Positions 24,701 to 38,000 of a stretch of 64,000 nt of DNA are shown here, piece after piece (the stretch's first letter is position 1; each line of letters opens with the position of its first letter). This DNA is from Ochotona curzoniae (Eukaryota > Chordata > Mammalia > Lagomorpha > Ochotonidae): the NCBI RefSeq assembly GCF_017591425.1, contig NW_024467101.1:10738918-10802917 (forward strand). Direction: 5' to 3'. The notes under the pieces are model-generated. The model had not been told where the DNA came from. It saw only the letters and a list, made by a program, of their open reading frames with translations, and made no database searches. Position numbers and translations under genes: made by a program.

Positions 24701-27700
24701 AAAATCAGAGTCCTCACCACAAGACAGTTATTCTCCTTGCCCTTTGCTCAATTTACCAAAGAGCTGAAGGGCCTGCCTGATAAAGGTCACACAACTAAAA
24801 GAAGCCATTGCTGGGGCTTGAACCACAATGGTTTATTTGAGAGACAGAGAGATTGATTGGATTCGCTTCTCAAATGGTTGGCCAGAGCTGGAACCTGAGC
24901 TGGGAGCTAGGCAGTCAGCACAGGTATCTCAAGCAGGTGACCAGACCTCCATTGAAGGAGCCATCATTTGCCATCTCCCAAGATCTGCATTGGTAGGAAG
25001 CTGGAGTCAGGAGCTGGAACTGGGAATCAAACCTAGGCATTCCCCCTTGAAAGGTGAATGTCTTAACTCTTAGATGCAGTCCTCATCCCAAACCAAGATG
25101 GCTTAATATCAGTGCCTGGGCTCCTAACCACCATGCCATGAGATCTTTCGAAACAAATCCCTTACTTGTCAAAAAAAAAAAAAAAGAATATAGAAGTTCC
25201 CCCTAGGCTGCATGGTTATGGATAACTGCCAAGTTTGAGTAAGTAAGATAAAACAATTATGTCTTTCTGGGTTCTTGGGAGAACCAGGCTGGAGTAAGAT
25301 GTAAGGAGGAAAATAAATCCAGAGCAGATCAGAAGGGTTAATTAAGCCCCATGGGAGAGAAAGGGAGAGAAGCAAGGGGGCTTAGCAGGAGACCATGCAG
25401 ACCTCACAAGATCCCAGCACCAGGCAAGCCCAGTCTAAGCAGCCCAGGAAGGATGTGGGTTGCAACTCACTTCTTCTGCTTCTTCTCCAGCTCATGGTTT
25501 CGGCTCTGCTGGTTCTCCAGCAGGACTCGGGTGTCCTCCAGGTCACAGGTCAGGCGGTGGCATTTCCTCTTCAGTTGTTGGGCTGTCATCTTGGCCCCTT
25601 CGTAAGCACCCTGCAGTTCCCCGAGCTGTAGGAATAAGACAATGAATGGTCCTGCTCCGCTGGTACCAAATAGGTGTGTTAGTCCCTAAGAGTCATCACC
25701 TGAAATCCATGGGTGGAGAGGAGGAGGAGGGTTCCTTCCGTAACCTTTAGCAGGTACCAAAACTCCATGGAGGCTCAAGTCCCTTAGAGTTTCAAGCCAG
25801 AGCTAACTCCATCCTCCCAAATACATTACATCCCCCCTCTAAACGCCTGCCAGCACCTAATGTGATACAAATGCTGTGTATTCACTAATACACAGCTAAT
25901 ACACTAATACTTAGCTAATCTCTGTCGTTCAGGGGGTAATGTTGAAAACAAAGCTGTCTGCATGCACTCAGGACACGCACAACTTATTTTTTGGTCCAAA
26001 TATTTTTAGCACATGGCTAGTTGAATCCATGGCCGTGAGATGCGTGGATATGAACAGTCACTCGAATCCCAGGAAGTTGCCACATCCAAGGTAAATATAA
26101 TGGGAAGAAGACACTGAAGTCGCAGTCATCTAGTCTTAACTACTTTGACCAGCATGACTTCCAGGAAGGGGCTGTTCAGAGCCTCAGTTTGCACAGAGGT
26201 GAAATGAGGGCAAATTCACCCACCTGTTAACTTTTTCTCAACAAATATCCTGGCAACCCACGGACTTTTTGTCTTCCCTGCCTCAACTTGACACCAGACA
26301 ATTAATGTTCCCTTGGCCACATCAATCCGACAAAGTGAGGGAGAAAGAGAGCCACAGAGCCCCTCCGGAAAGATGCAGCCAGTAAATCTAAGCAGGAAAC
26401 CCCGGAGATGGGTGCAAGCCATGAATGACACCTGGGGTGCACTGCATGGGCGGGCAAGCAGGCGCAGAGCCTCCGGCAGCCCCCTTCAGGAAAACACTCT
26501 CCTGGGTGCCCTAGTTTACATGTGGAGAAGAGTGCAACTCAGCAGTCTGGCTTTGCACAAACGGCCTCATTAAAGAATTGCTTTAAATAAGCAAAACTCT
26601 GGGTTAATGAAGCCTGTAATTCTAGATTCAGTATTTGAAGGCAAATGGGATGTTTTCTTAGATTCTGCCGCTCTGAAAAGGTTGCCATTTTATTACTTTT
26701 TAATGCAGCATGAATATTCCCCTTCCTTAGGGAGACTGACCTGCCTTTCCAATTTGTTATACAGGAATCAGGGCTGCTTCCTCAAGGTTGCCCTCCTGTG
26801 TTGACCTATGGTGCAGGATGGTTGTGGGGGATCCCAACCAGATGCCCACCCTGCCAGTAACCAATGGAAAATGTCTTGACTGCCACGCAGGACACTTGAG
26901 TCTCACTCCATTGTGCAAAGAATCCAGTGTGGTCTCGCCCTCACTCATCTGTGTCTAGGATACATTTCTCCCATCATTTCCCTCATCCTACAGTTCTTCA
27001 TCATGTGGCGTGAGATGAGAGGTAGGTGGTTCAATGACAATATATCCTAATTAGGCTACTGTTTCGGAGAAGCAATTCAGGACATCCAACCCAGCCCCAT
27101 GTCCTGCAAACACATTCTAAGAAGAACGACCTTTAAGCAGATTCCTCGAAGGGAAATATCACTATATTCTTAGACTCGTGCCTATGAACTACACGAAATC
27201 TGTTCCTTTTGTATATCAATATTACAGCAGGAGGTAGGAGGTGCTATAAGGAGGAGTAACCGCATATGCAAAGGCCTGCAGGTGAGGAAGAAGTAGGCAT
27301 TGGCGGGAGGAGGGAGAAGGCAGAGTCCAGGGGGTGTGGGAACAGCTGCACTGATTCACAAGGGCGAACTTTATGTCCAATAACATCATGGGGGTAGTCG
27401 GAAATTGGTCACGATAGAAGTGTTTGCACCATGGAAAATGAGCCAATGCCACAAATCATGGCTTTTCCCTGCTCCACCTCCTTTCAACTCGCCCCCCTAA
27501 AGACAAGTGTTCACACATCATTAATCAACTTAGTCAATATATAGATAAGTCAGGATGAAGACTAGGGACAACTGGAGACAATGGAAGATGGGACAAGAGG
27601 TCACACTCTCACCATATTCATCTAGAAAGGCTAGGTAAAAATATGATACACAACCCACATTTAGAAAAATTGATCAGGGGAGCTTTCCATGCTCATTTTA

Positions 27701-30700
27701 AATAATATTTTTGGGAAATTCACGGTAGGACAAAATTGTATTTTGATTTTAAAAATTTCGCATCAAGAGAAGTTAATCTGTTTTCCAGAAGATTTGATAG
27801 GCAGAGTTAGAGGGAGGTGGAGTGACAGAGATCTTCTAACCATTAATTCAGCACCCAACATGGCAACAAGAGCAAGGAATGTTCCAGGCTCAACTCAGGA
27901 GCCTGGAATTCTACCTGGGGTCTCCAACAAGGGTGATAAGAGCCAAGGACTCAGGTCGTTTCTCGCCGTTTACCCAGATGCATAGATGGACCAGCCATGG
28001 GGCAGCTGAGGATGACTTACACAGATACAGGTGCCTCAAGTGGCAGCTTAACCTGCAGTGGCACAATGCCAGCCCAAACATGGCTCTTTTTCCCATGTCT
28101 TCCACAACATTTTGGAATTCATATATAATGTATGTCATATTTTATGTTTTATAACGTAATTCTATTTTGACATTATTATATTATACTCGTAATACAGCTT
28201 GGGTAACAGCTTCAGTTTCCAAAAAGAAACTGATTGTCACAAATGCTGATGATACAAAGCCAGAAGCTCAGGGGTAAGCTATGACAGTTAGGGTGGGAGA
28301 TAGGAGATAGACCATAGCCCATAGCAGGTGCAGAGTTGGAATGAAACTTCCACGCTGGCAGGCCCTTCAAAGAACTAGCCCCATGATCAGAAAGAACAAT
28401 AAGCACTCCATTCCCTTTGAAGAGGAAAGAAAGCTTAGTTTCCCCCAGTCTAGGTTGAGGGGCAAAAACCTCAGGTCTACACCTCATGTGGGTATAGAAA
28501 TTAGCTGATTCGTACAGAAACGTGTGACAGAGAAACCTCTAGGTCTTGTAGGAGGAAATCTACCACAAGAAACATCACAACGAGGAAATCCTGCCAAAGG
28601 CAAGCAAGCTCAGAATCAAAACTGACAAAACACAGAAGGAAAATTATCCACCCCGAGAGGCAGCACTGTGTTCGATGCTGGAACCATCTGAGTCCCAGGA
28701 AGAGGAGGTACTGGCTCCAGTGCAGCAGGTGGCTAAGGGAAGCGTTTGGAAACAAGGACCAGAGGGAGTGGCTCTGGCCCAGGTGTGAGATTAAGGGAGC
28801 AGATTAAAGGCATGAGAAATGGGTACAATGTGATTATTGTAGGAACAAGTGACAATGTTTACAAAGATTAGACTCTCCGCCCAAACAGGAAAGTGACTTC
28901 TACAATGTCTAAGCAGAAATGGGACTGGAATGCAGGCATCCAAAGTTAGCAGGTCCACTCATCTGCAACATCTGTCCTTGGTACGCAGAACCACGCAGTT
29001 GAAGAAGGTATTTTCAACATATCCTACAATAGCCAGCACTTGTCATTTACGGCAGAGGTGAAACTGGCTGGTGCTCTCCTTCCACCTCCCCAGAACTGGC
29101 CCATACCATGAACACTCACACTGGAGGTGAGAACCTGCCAGCTGCCCAGCTCCTCCATGGTCCAGACTATCCCCTCCCTCTTACCTTCTGCTCCAGCTCT
29201 TTCTTGGCTGTCAGCTCCGAGTCCAGCCTCTCTTCACATTGCTGTAGACGCTTCCTGAGAAATTCATTCTCCATCTGGGCACAGTCAAAACGCATCTGCC
29301 ACTCGTCTGCTGTTGAATAGAGTTGGGGAGGCCCAGAATGTGAGAACAAGTGAGTGTAAACTAGGTCTGCAAGTGGCTGCCCTCCCCTGCCTTGACTCTT
29401 GGCATGCAGGAGCCCCCGGGTGTCACATTCAAAAAGAGCATTCAGTTCAAATTTTTAAAAACACCTCCTCCAGGCAGCCTGTCCTATCCTAACTACCTCC
29501 AGCTGTCTACAGTACTTGACCACCTGCTGCTCTACGATTTGTGGCCTTATACTATTTGTACTCTCACACCTTTCCTTTTCTCAAGGCAATTTCATAATCC
29601 CTAATGGCCTGGGAGCTATTTTAGTCATCAGTGACAGCCACTACAAGAGTTTCCCCTCACAAAACAATTCCCTGTAGGTGTGGCTACAAGTTCACCAATT
29701 GCCTCATGAACCCACAGACATAAACTACCAACAAGAATTATCCCAAGGACCAGCCTTGTATGGGGCACAGAGCACGCAAGAAATGACTGGTGGTTGAAAT
29801 AGCAATTTTAAGGGTCTACTATATGCATAACAATATTGAACTTTAAAAAAAATCACTTGTTTCACTAAGATCAATTGGCTGAGTAGAATGAGCTAGTTTA
29901 GCTTACTGCTTTTTTTTTTTTTTACTACAAATAATAAAATAGTGCTCTTTAGTTAAGGAAGCTGTAGAGAATATTTCACATGTGCACAGGTGAAGAGAGA
30001 GAACATTTGTTTATTCATCTCTGCATCCATCTATCCATTCAGCTCAATACTCATAGAACATGCCACTTTGAACTACCCACGAAGGACAAAAACCTTTCCA
30101 TCCACCTTCTACGAAATCTAGTGGTGAGGGAAAAACTCTAAAAATAGAAGTAGAATATAGTATGATCAGAGATCTCATTAGAGAATCCAAAGGAGGATTC
30201 AAACTCACAAGGCAACATGTTCATTTCATTCATTAGTATGCCTTCAGAACACACTACGATGCCTACCACATAGCAAGTGCTTGATTCTTCTCATTGGCTA
30301 GGTTGATGGGTGAATGGACAGATGTGTGATCGGATAGATGGCACAGTGGAAGATTAATGGACGAATAATTGGATTGATAGAAGGAATGATGGGTGGGTGG
30401 ATGGATGCAGAAAGATGAATGGACTGCTAATTGGACAAATAACTGAAGCTTAGATGCATGATAAAATGAAAGTCTTGGAAGAGGTGACCACAGTAGGGAT
30501 TTCCATGTTACTAATCTCAACAAATGATATAATTGTAAGGAGTTAACTTAGCATTCATTCAAATTCCCACCAAAATAAATAATACCATAGGTGAAAAAAA
30601 AAATCCTGCCGTTCTATCAGAAAAGTGCCTTACAGCAGCAAGCATCCCAGCCTGCAAAAAAAGAAGCAGGAATATGAAGTACCTCTGAGCTCTATTCTAG

Positions 30701-33700
30701 GATGTGCTTCGTAGCAAGTGACGCAAGTGGGCAACACAAGCAGGTAAGGAAACCGTCCTCCATCCTCCACCTCCAACTGCCTTGCCCCTTTGTATTCAGC
30801 CACCCTTTTTTTTTTTTTCTGGAGTCATGTGATTTCTACATTAGCACTGCAGGTTTCTTGAGAACTAAAATTCAGCTGTAACCTCCCGCAAAGTCCAGCT
30901 CAGCACCGGGTGCCTACCGTGCAAGCTGCTCTTTAAGCATTTAGTCTTGCATAAATACAACACATAGGGTTTTTTTTTTAATTTTTTATAATTTATACCC
31001 CAGCTTGATCCATTGAGGAGATGGTGTGCCACTGTGGTAGAGATGATTAAAGTGTTTTATTGCTTCTTTCTTCTTTCCCATATTTCAGAGAGTTTCTGTA
31101 ATATACGTGTATTACTTTCATCATGAAAAACAGAGTCTTTGTGGGTTGGCTTCCTGGAAGGAGCAGCCAGAGCTTGAGAGCCTGTTTAGCATTGCGACTA
31201 ACGTCCCCATGGAATAAACACATTTCCTCCCTTCATCAACTCCCTAGTCAGTCCATGGGAAAAGAAACCAGAGTGTGTGATTTTTGACACGCATCTCAGC
31301 CAGATGGGACTAGTACTGAGATACGGGCGAAATCACACTGTCCCAAACTGCTGATTCGCCACCAAAATGTTCCCTACCCCTCCAAAGTCAGGTGTCCCAC
31401 CACTGAAGGAACTCAAACTCCTCTGCAGTCACCTTGCTGGTCAATGCCTGGCCTGGGTTGAAAGAAAAGCTATGAGTAAAATACCAGGGAAAGGGGCCTC
31501 ATCTCAGACCCAGAATCCCGACTTGCATTTTTTTTTTTTCCTGAGTGCCCCCCTTACTTCTCAAGGGCAGCCATTCTCTGGGGACGCTGAAGGAAGGCAT
31601 CTTAGAGAACCTGGCACACACTGGTCTTTCTTTTCGTGTGACTCCCTGAGGCTGGGAAGAGTAAAAGCCACAGTGGTAAGTTGACAACCGTGTCACCAGA
31701 TCATCCAACCGTAAGAGATGAGTCCTCAGGCAATGGTAGAAGAAAGGCACTCCTAGAAACTCCAGGTACTTCCGAGCCTGTCCATTACTAGCAGAAAATA
31801 AGCATTCTCTGACCTCCTCACCACACCATGCCTGCTGAGTGCCTGGCACAACTTCATCATCTATTAGATTGTAATCACAGTAGTTTGTGTTCTATTGGCT
31901 TTTAAGAGGATGGCTAGTGATTCTGCTATTATTAGGAATAACAATAAAGTAGTTAATATCTGTTTAGTGCTCTGTGCCCACACAACACGGCAAAGCAATT
32001 TTCACTGACCTTCTATGATGATTACCTCTGTCTGAAAGACGAGGAAATTGAGACACAACCATTGCTGTGCCTGTCATCCAAACACGGAATGGGTTCAAAT
32101 CCCAAAACTCAATTTCACTGGTCCCAGTTTCCCAGATTTACTTTGTAAAACTGACTTTGTGAAAGTTTCACTTAAAAATGTGCAAGTAGGAAAGGGCCGT
32201 ATCACAGACTTGTTTGTTTGTTTTATTCCTTGCATTATTGCTAGATGGCCCCTGCCATTATTAACCTCTTTTTTGGGACATTGTTGGATCACCTGTTTCA
32301 TTCCAGGCTGTTCCATGAGACGTTAAGCTCCAGAAGGCAGTGGCTGTGAAATGTTTGCTCTGCCAAAGCCCTAGCCCCTAAGGCAACACCCAGCACGTGG
32401 CAAGTGCTCAGGATGTACCAACGTCTGAATGTAGGAATGAGATGAAGCAGCAACTCTGTCCGTGAATATGCCACCCAGCAGTCCCAGGCGGCTCACCTCC
32501 TCCAGCATGCTTCCTTTCCAGGTCATTCAGCTGGATTTTCTGCTGGGCTTCTTCCAGCTGCTTTTCCACTTCTCCCAACTTCTTCTGGACTTGCTCACAC
32601 TTGCTCTGAAAGAAAGGACTCAAGGTTTGCTACAGTCTGTGGAGGGCAGAAGTGGCATTAGTCCCCCAAGCATTCATGTGTTAGGAGCTTGGTCTTCAGT
32701 CTGATGCCATTAAGGGGGTGGGGCATTTTGCATCACCTGAGGCTGTGTCTCTGGAGGGCATTAAGACAGCTCTTCTGGAATTCCTGACTTAGTGTTTGTG
32801 AGAAGCTTCTTATTATCAAAACAGTAAACGCCTGCTCCCTTGCTTTGGCTTCCTATATCACAGTGTGATCTCTCTCCTATACACGTTTTTGCCATGACAT
32901 CATTTGCCAATTGGTCTTCAACCAGAGACCAAACCAAAGAGGCTGCCTGATCTTGGTACAGCCATGATGCATGCCCGCAAGGGCAGGAATTGACCACCTC
33001 CTGAAGAGTTCTGACCAAAAGTACCACCAAGGTAAGTATCCACCGCCCCAGTCTTCAACCGTCACCATTCCATAGTCAAGGATGATACATTCATAGCACC
33101 TCCAAAACAAAGCCTTCAGAGGACCTACCTGTCCCCCCAGGACTTCATGCATTCCAATTTATGCTTCTTGCTTATGCCTACTAAGCTCAGATGTGAGTAC
33201 ATGGAGTGTAGGCCCAGCCACTTTATCTGGCCATCCCTGCCTATTCACCTTGAGCTCCTGGACCTCCCGGAAGGCCTGCAGCCGCTCTGCCCGCTCACTC
33301 TCCAGCACCTGGCAGGCCACGTCACCTTTGAAGCGCTCATCAGCAAGTTCTGTGGTCAAGTCGGCAACCTAGGAATAGGGGGTAGGGTGATTAGAGAAGG
33401 GTCACTCACAGGGCCTTCTCATGGGAAGCCACCCTCAGGTGCAACCAAGTGTGAGAGAATTCTTGGTCTGACACTTGCTATGTGACTTTCAGCGAAGCAG
33501 CACATCTGTCAATCTCAGGGTCCTCAACTTCAATCGGAGAGGCACAACTTACAGAATAGTCTTGACGATTAAGGGAGAAAAACATGTGGAAGGCTGAGCA
33601 CAATGCCTGGCCAATAATGGTCCATTAAAAATAAATGACCAGGCCCAGTACAGTGGCCCAATGGCTAAATCCTTGCTTTGCATGTACAGGGATCCCACAT

Positions 33701-35028
33701 GGGTACCAGTTTATGTCCTGGCTGCTCCACTTCCCATCCAGCTCTTTGCTTGTGGCCTGGAAAAGCAGTTGAGATGGGCCCAAAGCCTTAGAACCCTGCA
33801 CCCATGTAGGAGACCTGAAAGAAGCTATCGGTTCCTGGCTTTGGATTGGGTCAGCTCTGGCCATTACAACCACTTGGGGAGTCAGTCAGACAGAAGATCT
33901 TTCTCTGTGTATTTCCTTCTCTCTGCAGATATGCCTTCACAGTTAAAATAAGTCTTTAAAAGCAAAATAAAATAGAGTCTGGTGCTGTAGCCTAGCAGCT
34001 AAGTCCTCATCTTGCACTCATTAGGATTTCATATGGATGTCGGTTCTAATCCTGGCAGCCCTACTTCCCTTCCAGCTCCCAGCTTGAGGCCTGGGAAAGC
34101 AGCTGAGGACGGCCCAAAGCCTTGGAAACCTGCACCCATGTGGGAAACCCAGAAGAGGTTCCTGGCTCCTGGCTTCAGGTCAGCCCAGTTCCGGCCATTG
34201 CGGCCACTTGGGGAGTGAATCATCAGATGGAAGATCTTCCTCTCTCTTCTCTGTCTGACTTTGCAATGAAAATATTTTTAAAATAATAAAATAATAAAAA
34301 CAAGCAGAAGTTCCTGTTAGAAAACGTTTAACTCTTCCTCTGTAAGAGGCTTCCGGTAGCCTATCTGCCTCTCCCAGGCAACAGCAACACACATTCAATA
34401 TTAATTCTGTGCATGTGTGAGTGTATGTGTGTGTGTGTCCCAACCTATTTTTACCAGTTGCATCTTTACTGTAATTGTATACTCAGTAGGATATTATAAA
34501 AACCCACAAAATACAACTAGACAAGGAGTTTCCAGGAAAACTAGGAAGGAATTAATACAAGTCAGTTGCTTTTTAAAGTCCTGTCATTTCACTGGTATAA
34601 GTGAAATAAGCAGGGGAAAAAAAAAAGACTAGGCATAGAAGATTAGGGTTCTGCATTGGAAATGACTTGGTTGTGCTTTAGAGATATATGAAGAAAGGTG
34701 TGGGGCTGGTGTTTCGGTACAGTGGTTCAGTGCCACTTGGGAGACCTGTATGCCATTTTGCATGCCCAATGTTCAAGCCCTGGCTCTGCTCTCCATCCCA
34801 GCGCCCTGCTGGTGGGCACCCTAGGAGGCGGGGGCAATAGCTCAGGTACGTGCAATTGAATTCCTAGCTGGCTGATTCTACCTGGATGTTTCAGCCATTT
34901 GAGGAATGAACCAATGGGTAGAAGATCCTGCATGTGTGTGGATGTGCGTGTGAGCATGCATGCGTCTATCTTTCAAATAAAATTAAATTTTAAATAAAAC
35001 AGACACAGATCTGAATGTTCCGACACAC

Positions 35029-35059
<31 letters not shown>

Positions 35060-38000
35060 AAGATCTATTTCTCTAAGGCAAAAAAAGTCAACTAGCCAAA
35101 CAGAGGGATGGGCCAGGTCCCTGTGTTTGTGCTGGCACAGAACAAAGCATTCCCAAAGCACTACTGGAGATTTGTGTTTCTTGGAAGTGTGGGTTCACAG
35201 GGGACTCCCATTTCCTTGGATGCATTTCTGCACTGCTATTTTTTTTTTATCCATGTTCATCATCAGAAGGGAAAAAGAAATATATCTTCCAAACAGAAAT
35301 AGTCGTGCTGTGAAATCGGAGGCTGCTTTGTCCCTTCCACACTCACTGTCTTCTGCCCTCCTCCAGCCCAGCTGCCTCTTATGGATGACCACATCACCAA
35401 CTGCTCAGCCCCAAATTCGACTTTCAACAGAAATAGAGCAAGGAGGAGGCTTGAGGGAAGCAGCCCCCTCACACATGGTGAGCCCCCGCTCATCCCCTGC
35501 TTTGAACGTAGCTGCTAAACTTAGCCCACTGAGTTGTGGGAGTGCAGCAGCTGACCCTACCAGGTCCTTAATCGCCAGACCCATGAGGTCATTCCTTTCT
35601 CCAGCAGATAACATCTTGACAGGTCTCTCGCCTCCAAGGGTTTCTCTTCCAGGAATCCCAGGCGAGGCCATGGCCAAGAAGCAAGCGTCCTCACCCCAGA
35701 CTGACTGGAGCCCACTTTGCCATCATCTAAACACCCTAAAGAACAAAATGTTGCTGACCAATCAAAGGAAAGCCAGCAGCTCTGCAGAGCAACCAGAAAC
35801 TGGACAAGCTGATCATGCATGTATCAGCCCCAACTTCAGCCAACAAGCACCATCACTCTTAACTCCTTGGGGAACCCAGGGCTTTAGTTTGAGCTACCCA
35901 GTACCTCACCCTGTTCTCTGCAGTGACCCTATCTCTTCACCCCTGCAAGTGATCAGCTTTCTACCAATCGAGTGAGCAGACCTAGTTTTGGGAACTCTGT
36001 AAACATGCCTCCAGGATGTTTGCAGGATTGTTCCATGTCACAGCTGAGACTCGAAGTCAGATCCATGCAACCCAAGGAACAGCCTCCAGTTCTGCATGGA
36101 AGAGCATCCCTGGCCCCCTTTAGGATGCAGCATTCCTGGACTGTTCTTTGTCCTATTGTCCTTAAAGTACGCTGGGAATGTGCTTGGAGGGCAAAGAGAT
36201 GGTTTATGGAACTGCAAATCCCAGGACTGCCAGTCAGCTCTCCCACATCACATCCTAGACTCTGAGATGAGTCTAGGAAACCTACAGGTCAATGTTGTAC
36301 AAGATGAGGTTAAAGGATGATGAGGAGAGAGACTTCCAGGGTCTGCTCTAAACTGGCCTCCTGCTTGCTTGGCTCTGGCCACTCTGAGTCGCTTATGCAA
36401 AGGCAATGGAGCTAAACGACTTGTAGGGGGCCACAAAGCACAGACAACACAATCTAGGAATCTTCCACTCCCCGTCACACCCATCCCCTGAAATCGGCAT
36501 TAATCCCAAACACCAGGATCGTGTTCCCTCTGCCTCAGCCAATTAGTGTGAAATTTAATCTGTGCTAATTGGCCTGAGCAAGGGGAGAACAAAATTGATT
36601 GAACGTATTATTTTCAAGTTTTACAGAACCCGGAGTCTGGAGCCCAAAGGACAAATCTACCTTTCCAAATTGTGGGAATGACAGAAAACTCTTCCACAGG
36701 CAGGCAGTCTTTGACCTGCCCCCATCCCCACAAATCCTTCTCCCTCCCCACACTCAGTGGCCTGGGGCTTTGTACAAGAGATGAGGAATGGGCACCTGCT
36801 CAGAGCTCTTAGGTCATACAAAATGAAAACCAGTTTAAGAAGTGGGAAAGATGGATTGGTAAACCCAGAAGGGTTGTCACAGATTACTCAAGGACCAATT
36901 AACTAGACATCACTCTGAAATATCTCCTCGGACGCACCTTTTGACCAAAATCAGCATAAATGTTCTTTCTACTTAGGGACAATGACTCTGAGGACCTGCT
37001 TGTAAAAGACAGGAACAGAAATGAATGAACCCATGGCAGGCTCTGTCTGGAGTCGAAGGGAAATCATAGATCCTTGTGCACTGGCATCATTTGCAGCTTG
37101 GGAGTTCCGTGGGTGACTGGGATTTGAGGAACGTTAAACAGAACACATAGAGACAGTCCCCAGGGCTGTCACTCTGGCTGATTAGTTACGGCTCCAACAG
37201 CACTGCATGAGCAACCACTGTGGGCCGACTCTTGCCCGTGGGGATCCCAGGGAAGATTTGGGCAAATAAATATACCACAGGGGCATATCCATGCCTTGAT
37301 TAGATCTTGTCCTCAGTTCTTACATTCAGGAACTCTCAAATGCATCCCAAAGTCTGGGGAGGGAATGGGGGAGAGAGAGATAGGAAGAAAAGGGTAAACA
37401 TGTATGGGGAGGCAGGTGGAGAGTAGGGTTGACATCCAATGGTCTATGGCACAGAAGCATGACTATAATGGACAACAACTCATCGTCAATCTCAAAATAG
37501 CCAATAGACGAGAGCTTGGATGCTCCCAGCCCAACAGAAGTGACCGATATCTGAGGTAATAGATACACCAGTTACCCTGACCTGACCATTACTTTTGTCT
37601 ACACATTATTGAACTGTTCCATCATACACCATGATCGTGTATCACTGCTGAGTCAATTAGACACTTTTAAAACCTTGGAAATTCCCAACCCTGAAAACCA
37701 TCCTACTTGTAGACAACGGTCAGCAGTGCTCCTCTGGTCCTCTTCAACTTATCCCACAAAGGGTAGCTCACCGTGAGCCTCGTAGAACTCACAGCCATCA
37801 AGTGCACAGGACAGGCTGTACTAGACACTCAGCATCATAATTTAAGCCCGTCAGAAGCTTTCTACGGAAGTCTACTATCCCTACCCCCTTCGGCACAACA
37901 GGAAGCTGAGGCATAGAGACATGACATGATTGGCTACAGATGATAATTAGCAAGTTAAAGAGTTAGCCTGATCTCCCAGCCTGCAGCCCTTAACCACCCC

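Larger units (their letters stand above)
21602..25470 (-). other. MYO18B intron between exons 8 and 9
   Basis: 3,869 bp. Holds the GATA microsatellite at 21.7 kb, MIR fragments at 22.8, 23.86 and 24.69 kb and a minus-strand CSINE at 24.83 kb. The remainder shows nothing recognisable. Confidence 0.85.
29310..32496 (-). other. MYO18B intron between exons 6 and 7
   Basis: 3,187 bp. Holds a degenerate GGAT/TGAA-type simple repeat near 30.3-30.43 kb, a perfect MEF2-type site at 30.14 kb and a probable MIR at 31.98 kb. Several A or T runs. No coding sequence recognised. Confidence 0.85.
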
